Below are positions 51,748 to 61,368 of a DNA stretch of 64,000 nucleotides, one piece after another; the first letter of the stretch is position 1; every line of letters starts with the position of its first letter. This stretch comes from CAZTHK01 sp964613215 (GTDB lineage: Bacteria > Krumholzibacteriota > Krumholzibacteriia > Krumholzibacteriales > CAZTHK01), in NCBI GenBank assembly GCA_964613215.1, contig CAZTHK010000015.1, positions 47,544 through 111,543 of the forward strand, written 5' to 3'. The notes under the pieces were generated by a model. It saw nothing but the letters and a program-made list of their open reading frames with translations. It was not told where the DNA came from and did no database searches. The position numbers were made by a program, and so were the translations under genes.

Positions 51748-52638
51748 ATGTTAGTAAAATGTCGGACCGGAGCAGCCATAGCGATACTGGCCCTGGTGCT
51801 GGTATCGAATCTGGGTTGCTGGGGCAGAAAGTTTTTCCGGATGCCGGGGGAGACCCTGGACACTGCGGAGAAGGTGGATTCTCTCCTCCGGGAGAATGAC
51901 ATACTTCAGCGGCGGGTGTATTATCTGGAAAAGAAGCTGGAAGAACAGATTAACTTTGCCCGTAATAATACTGCTGCTAACAAGATAGATATTGAGGAGA
52001 TAAAGGACCAGCTGAATGCCCTGCAACAGATGATGGGAGAAAGGGAGGGTGCCCGGTCCGGTGACCGGAGGATGGATGCAGACAGGGTTGTCCGGGAGGG
52101 TAGGAGGGAACCGGTATTTCCCCCGCCGGGTGATAGTGTGGTTTCAGCGGAGAAACCTCCCGGGGAAGCTGATACATCCCTGACCAGTCAGCCTGCGGTT
52201 TCGCCGGATACACCTGGTGAAGGAGATACTCTCCGGGCGGGAGAGAGCGATTTTGTTCAGAGTCCGGAGCGGCTCAGGCAGAGGGTGTATCTGGAGTATA
52301 ATAGAAGCAACTACCGTCTTGCCCTGGAAGAGTCCAGATTGTTTCTGGATGAATATCCCCGGCATCCCCTGGGTGAGGATGTTCATTTCATCCGGGGAGA
52401 ATGTTTTATCGAACTGGGGGAACACTTCGACGCTCTGAGGGAATTTTCCCTGATATTGCAACAGTACCCGGATGGAGATTATGCCCCTCCCTCACTTTTA
52501 CGGATGGTAATAGCATATCAGGCTATCGGAGAGTCTGAGCTGGCTGCCGGGGTAGCCAGGCGCCTGATCCGGGAATATCCATACAGCGAAGAGGCTGATG
52601 TAGCCAGGGAACGCTTCGCCGATATTCTGGAACAGTAA
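51748..52638 (+). CDS. cpoB: Tol-Pal coordinator CpoB/YbgF-like lipoprotein
   Basis: Signal (AAIAILALVLVSNLGC), coiled-coil segment (SLLRENDILQRRVYYLEKKLEEQI), linker, then two to three TPR repeats with SNYRLALEESRLFLDEYP and CFIELGEHFDALREFSLIL. Position after pal and the coiled coil plus TPR match CpoB. ATG at 51748 is preferred to the TTG 12 bp upstream, though both have weak ribosome sites. Cell-division-linked partner of TolA and PBP1B in E. coli. Confidence 0.85.
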   Translation: MLVKCRTGAAIAILALVLVSNLGCWGRKFFRMPGETLDTAEKVDSLLRENDILQRRVYYLEKKLEEQINFARNNTAANKIDIEEIKDQLNALQQMMGEREGARSGDRRMDADRVVREGRREPVFPPPGDSVVSAEKPPGEADTSLTSQPAVSPDTPGEGDTLRAGESDFVQSPERLRQRVYLEYNRSNYRLALEESRLFLDEYPRHPLGEDVHFIRGECFIELGEHFDALREFSLILQQYPDGDYAPPSLLRMVIAYQAIGESELAAGVARRLIREYPYSEEADVARERFADILEQ

Positions 52639-52780
52639 GGTGGAAGATTGACTTACCATCGATATTCCGGCTAAAATTAGATTGTATATCGGTCCGGTTT
52701 ATCTAACCCGAAGGAAGAGCAGGGTACCAAATTATGCCGGAAACGGTGTCTTTATGCTGGTACGGGATGTGTGATCCAGA

Positions 52781-54049
52781 TTGGCCATAGGAGAACATAT
52801 TACTCTGGTTATTACGGTTACTATCCTCCTGATCCTTTCAGCATTCTTTTCCGGTTCTGAGACCGCCTTCTTTTCACTGTCCCATTCAGCCCTGGAAGGG
52901 GTGAAGGGGAGGAGAAGGAGGATGGTGGAAGCGGCACTGGAAAATCCCAGGATGTTGCTGGTAACTATACTGCTGGGTAATCTTCTGGTTAATATTGCCG
53001 GCACCAGTGCTGTAACTGCTCTGGGGATAAGACTCTTCGGCCGGAGCGGGGTTGGAATAGCGGTTCTGGTAATGACCTTTCTGATACTGATCTTCGGCGA
53101 GATTATTCCCAAGACTGTGGCTCTGAAGAATTCCCTGAAGTTTTCTCTGGTGGCGGTGCCCTTTCTGAGGTTTGTGATAATTATCTTTACCCCTGTTCGT
53201 ATTATCCTGGCGCTTATCGCGGATACGGCAGTAGATCAAAGCAGAAAGTTACTGGGTGAAAGGAGAAAAGGTTATCAGTCTCTGGAACTGGCTACCGCAG
53301 TGGAAACCGGTTATAGCGAGGGTCTTTTTGACAAGTTTGAAACCGAACTGCTTTCCAACCTTTTTCTGATAACGGAAACAACTGCTCATGAAGTTCAGAC
53401 ACCCCGGGTGGATGTGTTCAGACTGGATGCATCGGCCTCTTTGAAGGATGTGGTGGGGGAGGTCCGGGAGAAGGGATTTTCCAGGGTTCCCCTGTACGGA
53501 GAAAATCCCGATGATATCGTTGGTGTTCTTATGGCCAAGGACCTGCTACGTCATTCCCGTAATGAGAGTATCCCCCTGTCAGAGATAAAGAGGCCAGCCA
53601 GATTTGTTCCGGATAGTAAACCGGTGAGGGATTTATTCAGTGAGCTTATATCGGCACATCAACATATGGTAATAGTGGTGGATGAGCATGGGTCATTCAG
53701 CGGGATCCTTACCCTGGAGGATATTCTGGAGGAGATAGTAGGCGAGATAAGGAACCGGCGCGAACAGAGGGTGGAGGATTATCAACGGATAGACCAGAAT
53801 AGCCTGATAGTAGAGGGAACTATGAAGCTGCAGGATCTTAACCGGGCGACCGGCTCAGATTTAAGGTCCGGAGAGGTTGAGACGGTGGCTGGGTATCTGA
53901 TGGAGAAGACGGGTTCCATCCCGGGCGAGGGTGAATCATTTGAGATGGATTTTTTGCGCTTTCTGGTGGTCTCGGCGGACCGTAAGAAGATAAACAGGAT
54001 AAGGATCGAAATTTTAAGGCGGGATGGGGAGGAAAATAGTAATGATTGA
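52781..54049 (+). CDS. CNNM/CorC (HlyC/UPF0053) family transporter 1
   Basis: DUF21 TM domain with SAFFSGSETAFFSLSHSALE and IFGEIIPKTVALKN, two CBS domains (HEVQTPRVDVFRLDASASL onward, SGILTLEDILEEIVGEI), and a CorC_HlyC C-terminal domain. 422 residues from a TTG start. Family implicated in Mg2+/Co2+ export or hemolysin-like function. Confidence 0.88.
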   Translation: MAIGEHITLVITVTILLILSAFFSGSETAFFSLSHSALEGVKGRRRRMVEAALENPRMLLVTILLGNLLVNIAGTSAVTALGIRLFGRSGVGIAVLVMTFLILIFGEIIPKTVALKNSLKFSLVAVPFLRFVIIIFTPVRIILALIADTAVDQSRKLLGERRKGYQSLELATAVETGYSEGLFDKFETELLSNLFLITETTAHEVQTPRVDVFRLDASASLKDVVGEVREKGFSRVPLYGENPDDIVGVLMAKDLLRHSRNESIPLSEIKRPARFVPDSKPVRDLFSELISAHQHMVIVVDEHGSFSGILTLEDILEEIVGEIRNRREQRVEDYQRIDQNSLIVEGTMKLQDLNRATGSDLRSGEVETVAGYLMEKTGSIPGEGESFEMDFLRFLVVSADRKKINRIRIEILRRDGEENSND

Positions 54050-55004
54050 GTTGGTGGTGATACTGGTAACTATCCTGCTAAGTGCATTTTTTTCCGGAAC
54101 TGAAACTGCGGTGATAGCTGCCAGCAAGGTCAGAATCAAGGCCAGGGCGAAAAGGGGGGGATGGAGGGCCGGGATCCTGGAGGGGATGATAGAGAAACCG
54201 GAGTTATTCTTAAGTGTAGTACTGGTTGGGAACAACATCTCCATTATCGTATGTACCGCGGTGGCAACCTCTCTGGCAGTATCATTGTTCGGTGATTCAG
54301 GTGTTACTCTCTCTACCATAATTATGACACCGGTACTCCTGATTGCAGGTGAAGTCATTCCCAAGGCGGCTTTTCTGTATCATGCCGACAGGGTATCAAT
54401 TCTGACCGCCCCGGTGCTGAGATTTTTCTATTACCTTCTGTGGGTGATAGTTATCCCGGTAAAATATTTAAGCAGGGTGCTGCTGCGTCTGACTCATTTA
54501 TCGGGGGAGCGTTTCAACCTGATTTCCACCCGGGAAGAGCTGATATATCTATATGGCAGGGGAAGGGAGAAGGATGCGGTGAAACGTGAACACCTGATCC
54601 TGAACAGGGTTCTGAGATTCGGTAACAAAGTGGTGGGGGATCTGATGGTGCCGGTAAGCCGGGTGGTATCATTCTCCTCCAGTGCCACCGTGGAGGAGGC
54701 GGTAGAGGTTGCTAACAGGCATACCTATTCACGCTATCCCATATTTTCCTCTCCGCGGAATATCACCGGTATCGTCTCCCTGTTCGATCTTCTGGGACTG
54801 GATGGAGGGGAGGAACTTTCATCTGTGGCCCATCAGCCGGTATATGTCAGCAGGGACACTCCTGCGGAGGAACTGCTGGTGAAGCTGAAGGATGCCGCCA
54901 TGCATATGTCTGTGGTGGTCGACCGTCATAACAGGGCTCTTGGTATTATTACCCTGGAGGATGTTCTGGAGGATCTGATGGGGGATATATCCAGTGAATT
55001 TTAA
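54042..55004 (+). CDS. CNNM/CorC family transporter 2
   Basis: Same DUF21-CBS plan: SAFFSGTETAVIAASKVRI, IAGEVIPKAAFLYH and two CBS motifs (VGDLMVPVSRVVSF, GIITLEDVLEDLMGDI), but no CorC_HlyC domain (320 residues). ATG 54042 sits nine bases after GGGGAGG and overlaps the previous gene by 8 bp. Tandem with transporter 1, likely from duplication; it may form a heterodimer with it. Confidence 0.88.
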   Translation: MIELVVILVTILLSAFFSGTETAVIAASKVRIKARAKRGGWRAGILEGMIEKPELFLSVVLVGNNISIIVCTAVATSLAVSLFGDSGVTLSTIIMTPVLLIAGEVIPKAAFLYHADRVSILTAPVLRFFYYLLWVIVIPVKYLSRVLLRLTHLSGERFNLISTREELIYLYGRGREKDAVKREHLILNRVLRFGNKVVGDLMVPVSRVVSFSSSATVEEAVEVANRHTYSRYPIFSSPRNITGIVSLFDLLGLDGGEELSSVAHQPVYVSRDTPAEELLVKLKDAAMHMSVVVDRHNRALGIITLEDVLEDLMGDISSEF

Positions 55005-55039
55005 AATAGCTCACCTTTTATGTGAGAAAGGATGGTCTG

Positions 55040-55351
55040 ATGAGCTACTGTGTGGTAATAACTGCTGCGGGAGATATTGATGAGGCCAGAGAACTGGCAG
55101 GGGGAATAATCGAATCCGGGTTAGGGGCCTGCGTCCAAATCAGCAGTATAACCAGTTATTACATGTGGGAGGGAGTTAAAGAGGAGCAGCAGGAGTACAG
55201 GCTGATGATTAAAACCAGGGTTGAGCTATACCCTGACCTGGATGAATTCATCAGGGCAAACCACAGTTACCGGGTGCCCGAGATTATACAGGTCCCCGTG
55301 GAATCGGGATCAAGGGACTACTTTAATTGGATAGACAGAGTTACCAGGTAA
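55040..55351 (+). CDS. cutA: CutA divalent-cation tolerance protein
   Basis: 103 residues: DIDEARELAGGIIESGLGACVQI ... SYYMWEGVKEEQQEYRLMIKTR ... HSYRVPEIIQVPVESG, the trimeric CutA1 fold. ATG 55040 follows GAAAGGATGG. Co-directional 35 bp beyond the CNNM gene, so metal homeostasis may be a shared theme. Confidence 0.9.
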   Translation: MSYCVVITAAGDIDEARELAGGIIESGLGACVQISSITSYYMWEGVKEEQQEYRLMIKTRVELYPDLDEFIRANHSYRVPEIIQVPVESGSRDYFNWIDRVTR

Positions 55352-55399
55352 TATAATATCCTGGCCCGGAACTGCAGGGGAAGGGATATGCTGAATGGA

Positions 55400-55419
55400 G
55401 GAGAGGGATTTTCCTCTCC
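55400..55419. repeat. Short hairpin after cutA
   Basis: GGAGAGG (55400-55406) and CCTCTCC (55413-55419) around GATTTT. No T-tract, so possible terminator of the cutA transcript without poly-U or a regulatory hairpin. Confidence 0.35.
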
Positions 55420-55513
55420 GCTCAAACATAAAAATACATAATATATCCGTTGATCACGGTAAGCAATCTTTTTGTAAGAATAATTATGTGAACTTACCGG
55501 GCAGAGGCAAATA

Positions 55514-56116
55514 ATGAAAGCGGCTAACAGCAAAAAAGATATTAATAAAGCCAGAACCCTCTATCACATCATAAGCGGACTTCTGGTGGTTATTCTGCTT
55601 TACATAAATTATCCCGGCAAACAGTTTGTAATCATAGTTCTCTCCATCTCCACGGGAGTGCTGCTGTTGATTGATCTGCTCAGAACCTTCACTCACCTGG
55701 GATCGGAGCTGTTCAGGAAGCATCTCGAATTTCTCTATGAGGACAAGGATATGAGGGGACCGAATATGTCCTTCTTTTACGCTCTTTCCATACTTTTCAG
55801 TGTAATAATTTTTTCGCCCGAGATAGCCATGGCCGCCATCATATGTCTTTCGATGGGTGATCCGGCTGCAAAGATAGGGGGCACGTTTCTGGGAAGGACC
55901 AAGATTGGTAATAAAACCCTGGAGGGAGCCCTCGCCAACCTGGTGGTCTCATTCATTATCATCAGGCTGATTATCCCTAATACCCCGGTATCCTTTGCCG
56001 GAGCCCTTTCGGGAACAGCCATCGAGCTTTTTTCCCTTCCCAAGATAGATGATAACCTGTCCATTCCGCTGTTATCCGGCCTGGTTATGACTCTGACTGG
56101 TTATTTCTTCTATTGA
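55514..56116 (+). CDS. SEC59/DGK1-like CTP-dependent lipid kinase
   Basis: About six TMs and the motif LSMGDPAAKIGGTFLGRTKIGNKTLEG, characteristic of the SEC59/DGK1/VTE5 family that phosphorylates dolichol, diacylglycerol or phytol with CTP. 200 residues. Substrate unknown in bacteria; VTE5-type isoprenoid alcohol salvage possible. AGAGG site. Confidence 0.75.
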   Translation: MKAANSKKDINKARTLYHIISGLLVVILLYINYPGKQFVIIVLSISTGVLLLIDLLRTFTHLGSELFRKHLEFLYEDKDMRGPNMSFFYALSILFSVIIFSPEIAMAAIICLSMGDPAAKIGGTFLGRTKIGNKTLEGALANLVVSFIIIRLIIPNTPVSFAGALSGTAIELFSLPKIDDNLSIPLLSGLVMTLTGYFFY

Positions 56117-56201
56117 AAAGAGGCAGAGGGTACCATCCGCTCATTACTCTGATGATCCCGAAATTATAAGCCGGGAGCCGGAAGATGCGGAATTTCCCCC
56201 C

Positions 56202-57725
56202 CTATTCCAGGCTTCCTACGGTATCTTCCACCTCCTCCAGGATTTCGCACGATTTGACTACCTCCTTTATCCTGGTGTGATCGGGGTAGAGGGGCCTGTC
56301 CTTATCCAGAAAATCTACATGCCTCCGGACCACCTGTTTGGCCTTATTCACGCCATGTCCGAATTGGTAATCACGGAAGTCAAGCGCCTGGGCGGCTGCC
56401 ATTATCTCTATGCCCAGTATACCGTAGGCATTGTCAAGTATCTGGGTGTTCTTTATGGCGGTGTTCATTCCCATGGAGACGAAATCCTCCTGGTCTGCTG
56501 CCGCAGGGATGGACTGTATGGAGGCGGGAGTGGAAAGTATCCTCTGTTCCACTATCTGCATATCGGCGGTATACTGGCTGAGCATAAGGCCGCTGAACAT
56601 GCCGGCGCCCTTGGTAAGAAAGGCCGGCAGCCCCACATTGAGTGCAGGGTGATTGAGCCGGTTCATCCTTCTTTCGGACATCACGCTGACCATGGTAATA
56701 GCAGCCCCTACCATATCCATGGGGAGACTGACCGGGGAACCCTGAAAGTTTGCCCCCGATATCTGCAGGTCTTCTTCCGGGAAGAATACCGGGTTATCAC
56801 CCACTCCGTTGAGTTCTATCTCCACCTGGGAACGGGCAAATGCTGCCGCATCATGTGCTGCTCCAATAACCTGGGGAGTGGACCGCATGGAGTAGGCATC
56901 CTGGACCCTGCACTTTATCTTGCCCTCGGCCAGGTCTCCTCCCTCTACACATTTTCTTATCGCCGCCGCAGTACGCATTGCTCCGGCAAATCCTCTGGCC
57001 CGGTGAAGCTGGGGGCTGTATGGTTTCATGTTCGCTTTCAGAGCTTCCAGGGTCATGGAGGCGCCTATCTCCGCCTGCTTCAACCAGCGGTTGACGTCGT
57101 ATAATAGTATGGCACTCATGGCGGTAAGCAGGTTGGATCCGTTTATGGCCGCCAGGCCGTCTCTGGCAAGGAGACCGGGTGGTTTTATCCCGGCCTTCTC
57201 CAATGCCTTGCCGCCATCCATCAACTCTCCCTGGTAGTAGGCTTCACCCTCACCCATAAGGGTAAGGGCCAGCTGTGCCATGGGAGCCAGGTCCCCGCAT
57301 GCTCCCACTGATCCCTTCTGGCAGACCCGGGGGGTTACCCCGCGGTTCAGCATCTCCGCCAGGGTAAGTGGTATCTCGGGCCGGCAGCCTGAATTGCCGT
57401 TGGCCAGAACATTTATACGGCTGGCCATTGCGCCCCTCACGAACTCTATGGGAGCGGGATCTCCTATACCGGCAGCATGGTTGTAGATCAGATATTTCTG
57501 GAAGTCCTTTATCTGTTCATCGTTCAGAACTACCTCGGAGAATTCGCCTATACCGGTGTTCACCCCGTACATGATCTCACGGGCCTCTATCTTCTTTTCC
57601 AGCATGGCTCTGCATTTCTTGATTTTTTCAATGGCCTGTTCGGTGATATCTACCCTTTCATTATCTCTGGCGATCCTTACCAGCTTTTCTATGGTCAGTC
57701 CTTTTCCGTCGATTTTAATAGCCAA
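56202..57725 (-). CDS. hutH: Histidine ammonia-lyase homologue with Ala-Cys-Gly at MIO site
   Basis: MIO-family lyase, full length at 507 residues. TYG-like YGVNTGIG (residues 53-60, Tyr53), His83 in YNHAAGIG, then GSVGACGDLAPMAQ where the MIO-forming Ala-Ser-Gly reads Ala142-Cys143-Gly144; the codon is TGC. NGVGDNPVFF, SGANFQGSPV and QEDFVSMGMN follow. A Ser-to-Cys change at this position is known to keep activity in the Pseudomonas enzyme, so function is likely retained. No hutU, hutI or hutG adjoins, and residue 82 is Asn where HAL usually has Ser, so the substrate may differ. TTG start with GGGAGG upstream. Confidence 0.85.
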   Translation of the reverse strand: MAIKIDGKGLTIEKLVRIARDNERVDITEQAIEKIKKCRAMLEKKIEAREIMYGVNTGIGEFSEVVLNDEQIKDFQKYLIYNHAAGIGDPAPIEFVRGAMASRINVLANGNSGCRPEIPLTLAEMLNRGVTPRVCQKGSVGACGDLAPMAQLALTLMGEGEAYYQGELMDGGKALEKAGIKPPGLLARDGLAAINGSNLLTAMSAILLYDVNRWLKQAEIGASMTLEALKANMKPYSPQLHRARGFAGAMRTAAAIRKCVEGGDLAEGKIKCRVQDAYSMRSTPQVIGAAHDAAAFARSQVEIELNGVGDNPVFFPEEDLQISGANFQGSPVSLPMDMVGAAITMVSVMSERRMNRLNHPALNVGLPAFLTKGAGMFSGLMLSQYTADMQIVEQRILSTPASIQSIPAAADQEDFVSMGMNTAIKNTQILDNAYGILGIEIMAAAQALDFRDYQFGHGVNKAKQVVRRHVDFLDKDRPLYPDHTRIKEVVKSCEILEEVEDTVGSLE

Positions 57726-57933
57726 GTAAACCCTCCCAATTTATAAAATCGGTGTACAGCCTTCCTGCTTAAATTAGCACTATCATATTGATATTGCAAA
57801 AAGTGAGTGGTGTCCACTAAAAACTGAAACAATAAATTTGACCTTTGGTTTGGAGAGATATAACTTTGCCCTGTGGGGGTATGGCAATTATTAACTATCT
57901 TGTTATTCCACCAGTTGAGGATTTTGAAATATT

Positions 57934-59733
57934 ATGAAGAATATCCGTAATTTCAGCATAACCGCTCATATCGATCACGGTAAGTCCACCCTGGCGGACA
58001 GGCTGATTCAGTATGCCGGCCTGGTAAGCAAGAGGGAATTCAGGGACCAGATCCTGGATAATATGGATATAGAGCGAGAGCGCGGTATCACCATCAAGAA
58101 TCAGTCTGTCAGTATTCCCTACCGGAGGGACCATGGTGAAACTTATGTACTTAATTTTATCGATACCCCCGGGCATGTGGATTTTTCTTATGAGGTTTCC
58201 CGTGCCCTGGCTGCGTGTGAGGGGATCCTCCTGCTGGTAGATGCCACCCAGGGAGTGGAAGCGCAAACGGTGGCCAACCTGTATGCAGCCCTGGAGCACG
58301 ATCTGGATGTTATACCGGTTATCAACAAGATAGACTCTCCCAGGGCCAATATCGATCTGACCAGAAGAGAGATAGAGAGCGAGCTGGGCCTGGATGCGGA
58401 GGGAGCAGTACTTTGCTCTGCCAAGGAGGGGAAGGGAATCGATGATATTCTGGACGCCATTGTGGAGCGGATATCGCCTCCCCGGGGGGAGCCGAACAGT
58501 CCCCTCTCCGCTCTGATATTCGATGCTCATTATGACCATTTCAGGGGCTCTGTGATAAGCTGCCGTCTATTCGACGGGTCGGTCCGGGAGGGTGACAGTA
58601 TAATCCTGATGTCAAGGAAAAGAAGTCATCAGGTGGAAGAGGTGGGGGCATTCCGGATAAGGAGAGAGAAGAAGGAAGAGCTGAGAGCAGGAGATGTTGG
58701 ATACATCATAGCCGGAATTAAGACTTTGAATGATACCAGAATAGGAGACACCATCACCCTGAAAAGCAATCCTGTTGACCGGCCCCTTCCCGGCTTCAAA
58801 GAGGTGAAACCGATGGTGTTCTCCTCCATCTTTCCGGTCGATTCGGGGGAGAGCAACGCCCTGGCAGATGCCCTGGAGAGGTACAAGCTTAACGATGCCT
58901 CCCTGGTATACCAGAAGGACCATTCCGCAGCCCTGGGTCCCGGTTTCAGATGTGGTTTTCTGGGGCTACTGCATCTGGAAGTATTCCAGGAGAGACTGGA
59001 CCGTGAATTCGAACAGCATATTATCATGACCGAACCGGGAGTGGAGTACAGGTTCACTCTCACTGACGGAACAGAGATAATGGTGGAAAGCCCGGATAGA
59101 TATCCCCATCCCTCCTCTATCGCGGAGTCGCAGGAACCTTTTGTGGAGGCCAGTGTCCTCACTCCCGAGAGTTACCTGGGGCCGGTTATGGAAATGTGCC
59201 ATGCCCGCCGGGGGATAAATTCCAGCCATCACTATCACTCCAGCGGGAGGATGGAGTTGAACATCCGGATGCCTCTTTCTGAAATAATATTTGATTTCTA
59301 CGACAGGCTCAAGAGCGTTACCCGTGGCTATGGTTCATTTGATTATGAGTTTGCAGGTTACAGGAAGAGTGACCTGGTGAAGGTGGATATACTGGTTAAC
59401 AGGGAGAAGGTAGATGCGCTCTCATTCATATGCCATCGCAGCAGGGCCAGGCCAAGAGCATTGGAGTTGTGCAGCAGGTTGAGGAGGGAGATTCCCCGGC
59501 ATATGTTCAGGATACCCATTCAGGGTGCCATAGGTAATCAGGTGATAGCCAGGGAAGATATCCCGGCATTTCGAAAGGATGTAACCGGGAAATGTTACGG
59601 AGGCGATATCACCCGTAAGAGAAAGCTTCTGGAGAATCAGGCAGAGGGTAAGAAGAGGATGAGAACTGTCAGTAATGTAAGCATTCCGCAGAGTGCCTTC
59701 ATCTCGGTGTTGAATACCGGGGAAAAGCGGTAG
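57934..59733 (+). CDS. lepA: Elongation factor 4 (LepA)
   Basis: Back-translocating ribosomal GTPase. G1 AHIDHGKSTLADRL, G2 RGITIK, G3 DTPGHVDF, G4 NKID, plus EF4-specific CTD with EFAGYRKSDLVKVDILVN and CYGGDITRKRKLLENQAEGKKRMR. 599 residues is the family length. GAGGA ribosome site. Confidence 0.97.
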   Translation: MKNIRNFSITAHIDHGKSTLADRLIQYAGLVSKREFRDQILDNMDIERERGITIKNQSVSIPYRRDHGETYVLNFIDTPGHVDFSYEVSRALAACEGILLLVDATQGVEAQTVANLYAALEHDLDVIPVINKIDSPRANIDLTRREIESELGLDAEGAVLCSAKEGKGIDDILDAIVERISPPRGEPNSPLSALIFDAHYDHFRGSVISCRLFDGSVREGDSIILMSRKRSHQVEEVGAFRIRREKKEELRAGDVGYIIAGIKTLNDTRIGDTITLKSNPVDRPLPGFKEVKPMVFSSIFPVDSGESNALADALERYKLNDASLVYQKDHSAALGPGFRCGFLGLLHLEVFQERLDREFEQHIIMTEPGVEYRFTLTDGTEIMVESPDRYPHPSSIAESQEPFVEASVLTPESYLGPVMEMCHARRGINSSHHYHSSGRMELNIRMPLSEIIFDFYDRLKSVTRGYGSFDYEFAGYRKSDLVKVDILVNREKVDALSFICHRSRARPRALELCSRLRREIPRHMFRIPIQGAIGNQVIAREDIPAFRKDVTGKCYGGDITRKRKLLENQAEGKKRMRTVSNVSIPQSAFISVLNTGEKR

Positions 59734-59909
59734 TGGTTATTGCAGAGAAGGTCGGGAACCGGCGGGTTCAACCAGTGTTACAGGCCAGCACTCTTAGAGC
59801 AAAGATAGCCATAAGGCTTTTGGGAGATAAATATCAAAGGAGTAACAGGCTGAAGATACCGAACCTGGATTTCAGAAACGTTGCAGGCCGGGCCGGATGG
59901 AAAGAGTAA
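59733..59909 (+). CDS. Possible 58-residue ORF coupled to lepA
   Basis: GTG at 59733 overlaps the lepA stop (TAGTG) and runs to TAA 59907-59909, five bases before the convergent KamA-family gene. Reads VVIAEKVGNRRVQPVLQAST and further basic residues. Codon choice (AGG, AGA, ATA, CTG, GAG) matches neighbours. No domain recognised; weak ribosome site beyond the coupling. Confidence 0.4.
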   Translation: MVIAEKVGNRRVQPVLQASTLRAKIAIRLLGDKYQRSNRLKIPNLDFRNVAGRAGWKE

Positions 59910-59914
59910 TCATC

Positions 59915-61069
59915 CTATCCGGTTTCCTCTTGCTCAGACTCCATTATTGGTTCGATCTTGGGTTGTTTGGCTACCGATTCATCCAGCCATCCCATCTCAT
60001 CGTTCAGTCTTCTTTTGAACAGCATGCCTATATAGTTGGGGTTCTTTGCTTCGTGAAACTTAAAGTAAACCTCGTCTCCCAATATTCCCAGTATTTCGAT
60101 CTTCCCGGCCTTATGTGACATGGCATAACGGAACCTCTTGCTGTGGCCGTTCAGATATTTATTGGCCTCCCGGATTATGGGGCAACCCCTTCTGAAGGGA
60201 ACCTGAAAATGATTCTTTACTCTTTTTACCGGCCTGCACTGGAAGATATAGTATGGATTAACTCCAATGGAGATAAGGCGGTCCATCAAATCTACCAGCA
60301 CTTCCGGATTATCGTTGATGTCCTTGAGCAGTACTGTCTGGTTGTTAACTATGATCTCGTTCTTGATCAGCCTGTCGATTGCGGCAATGGACTGATCGGT
60401 TATCTCTCTGGGATGGTTGAAGTGGGTTACTACAAAGAGACGACGGTCGGGTCTGGAATGCCGGTTCAGAATGCGGACAAGTTTGCTGTCCTTCAAGATC
60501 CGGTTGGGAAAGACTACCGGTGTTCTGGTTCCGAACCGGATAAAATCCAGATGGGGAATGGGGGATAGCATCTCCAGTAATTTTTCTATTATATCAGTAT
60601 CCAGGGCAAAGGGGTCCCCTCCGCTGATCAGTACATTGTTGATTTCGGTATGCTCCCGGATATACTCAGCCGAGTCCTCCATTCTGCGAAGGATCTCCTC
60701 ACTGGTGAGTCCTACCAGCCTCTTGCGGAAGCAGTGCCTGCAGTATGCCGTACATCTGTTGGTGACAAGAATCAGGGCTGTCTGGGCATACTTGTGCTGA
60801 AGCCCCGGCATCTTGGTGTTGGACATTTCATCACTGGGGTCGTAGGAACCGTTCAGGTCCAGTTCTTCCACAGAAGGGACAATCAGCTTTCTTATGGGAT
60901 CATTCGAATCTTCGGGATCGATGAGAGACAGGTAGTACCTGGTAATACTCATGGGGTGTTTGGATTCGATCTGGTTGAGTTTTGATATCTGATCCTGATC
61001 CAGATGCAGGTGTTCCTTGATTTCCTCAACAGAGGTAATATTATCTTTAAGTTCTTCCTGCCAGTTCAT
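59915..61069 (-). CDS. KamA-family radical SAM protein (lysine 2,3-aminomutase-like)
   Basis: Radical SAM motif CTAYCRHCFRKR (Cx3Cx2C), DPEDSNDPIRKLIVPSVEEL, SGGDPFALDTDIIEKLLEML, and PLP-region elements (INPYYIFQCRPVKRVKNHFQVPF-type residues here split). 384 residues resembles EpmB/KamA-type, shorter than full KamA. Possible roles: lysine 2,3-aminomutase, or EF-P lysine modification (EpmB), undecided. Confidence 0.85.
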   Translation of the reverse strand: MNWQEELKDNITSVEEIKEHLHLDQDQISKLNQIESKHPMSITRYYLSLIDPEDSNDPIRKLIVPSVEELDLNGSYDPSDEMSNTKMPGLQHKYAQTALILVTNRCTAYCRHCFRKRLVGLTSEEILRRMEDSAEYIREHTEINNVLISGGDPFALDTDIIEKLLEMLSPIPHLDFIRFGTRTPVVFPNRILKDSKLVRILNRHSRPDRRLFVVTHFNHPREITDQSIAAIDRLIKNEIIVNNQTVLLKDINDNPEVLVDLMDRLISIGVNPYYIFQCRPVKRVKNHFQVPFRRGCPIIREANKYLNGHSKRFRYAMSHKAGKIEILGILGDEVYFKFHEAKNPNYIGMLFKRRLNDEMGWLDESVAKQPKIEPIMESEQEETG

Positions 61070-61368
61070 TCTTCCCTCCCTTTATTAAAATCACCTGATG
61101 GCATATCATATCAGGGTTTGGTCAATTATTCTGTGGCTTTACCGTTCCGGCTGGGAGTATATTTCTTCCGCCAGAGAGACAATGGTTTCAAAAGCGATCG
61201 AGGATACTTCGACCCTTTTTAAGGATATTACCGTTTCCATTTACGGTGTTAGCTATCAGCGGGAAGAAAAGATAATCTCCCAGTAAAGTTATATTAAATT
61301 TACTAAATACAGACGATGGTGTCAAGAATATAAACAGCGGGAGCCACCGGGAGAATCACCCTTTTTCA

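Noticed and set aside
57781..57795. 15-bp exact match TATCATATTGATATT shared with 20220-20234
   Set aside because: Low-complexity AT-rich sequence in two unrelated gaps; no further similarity beyond a few bases.
57806..57835. GGTGTCCACTAAAAACTGAAAC-like segment resembling insertion-sequence ends (first bases only considered)
   Set aside because: No partner inverted repeat or transposase remnant was found around it.
61098..61286. 62-codon frame between the KamA-like and nuclease genes
   Set aside because: No ribosome site at the ATG and no similarity recognised, although the second half reads coding-like.
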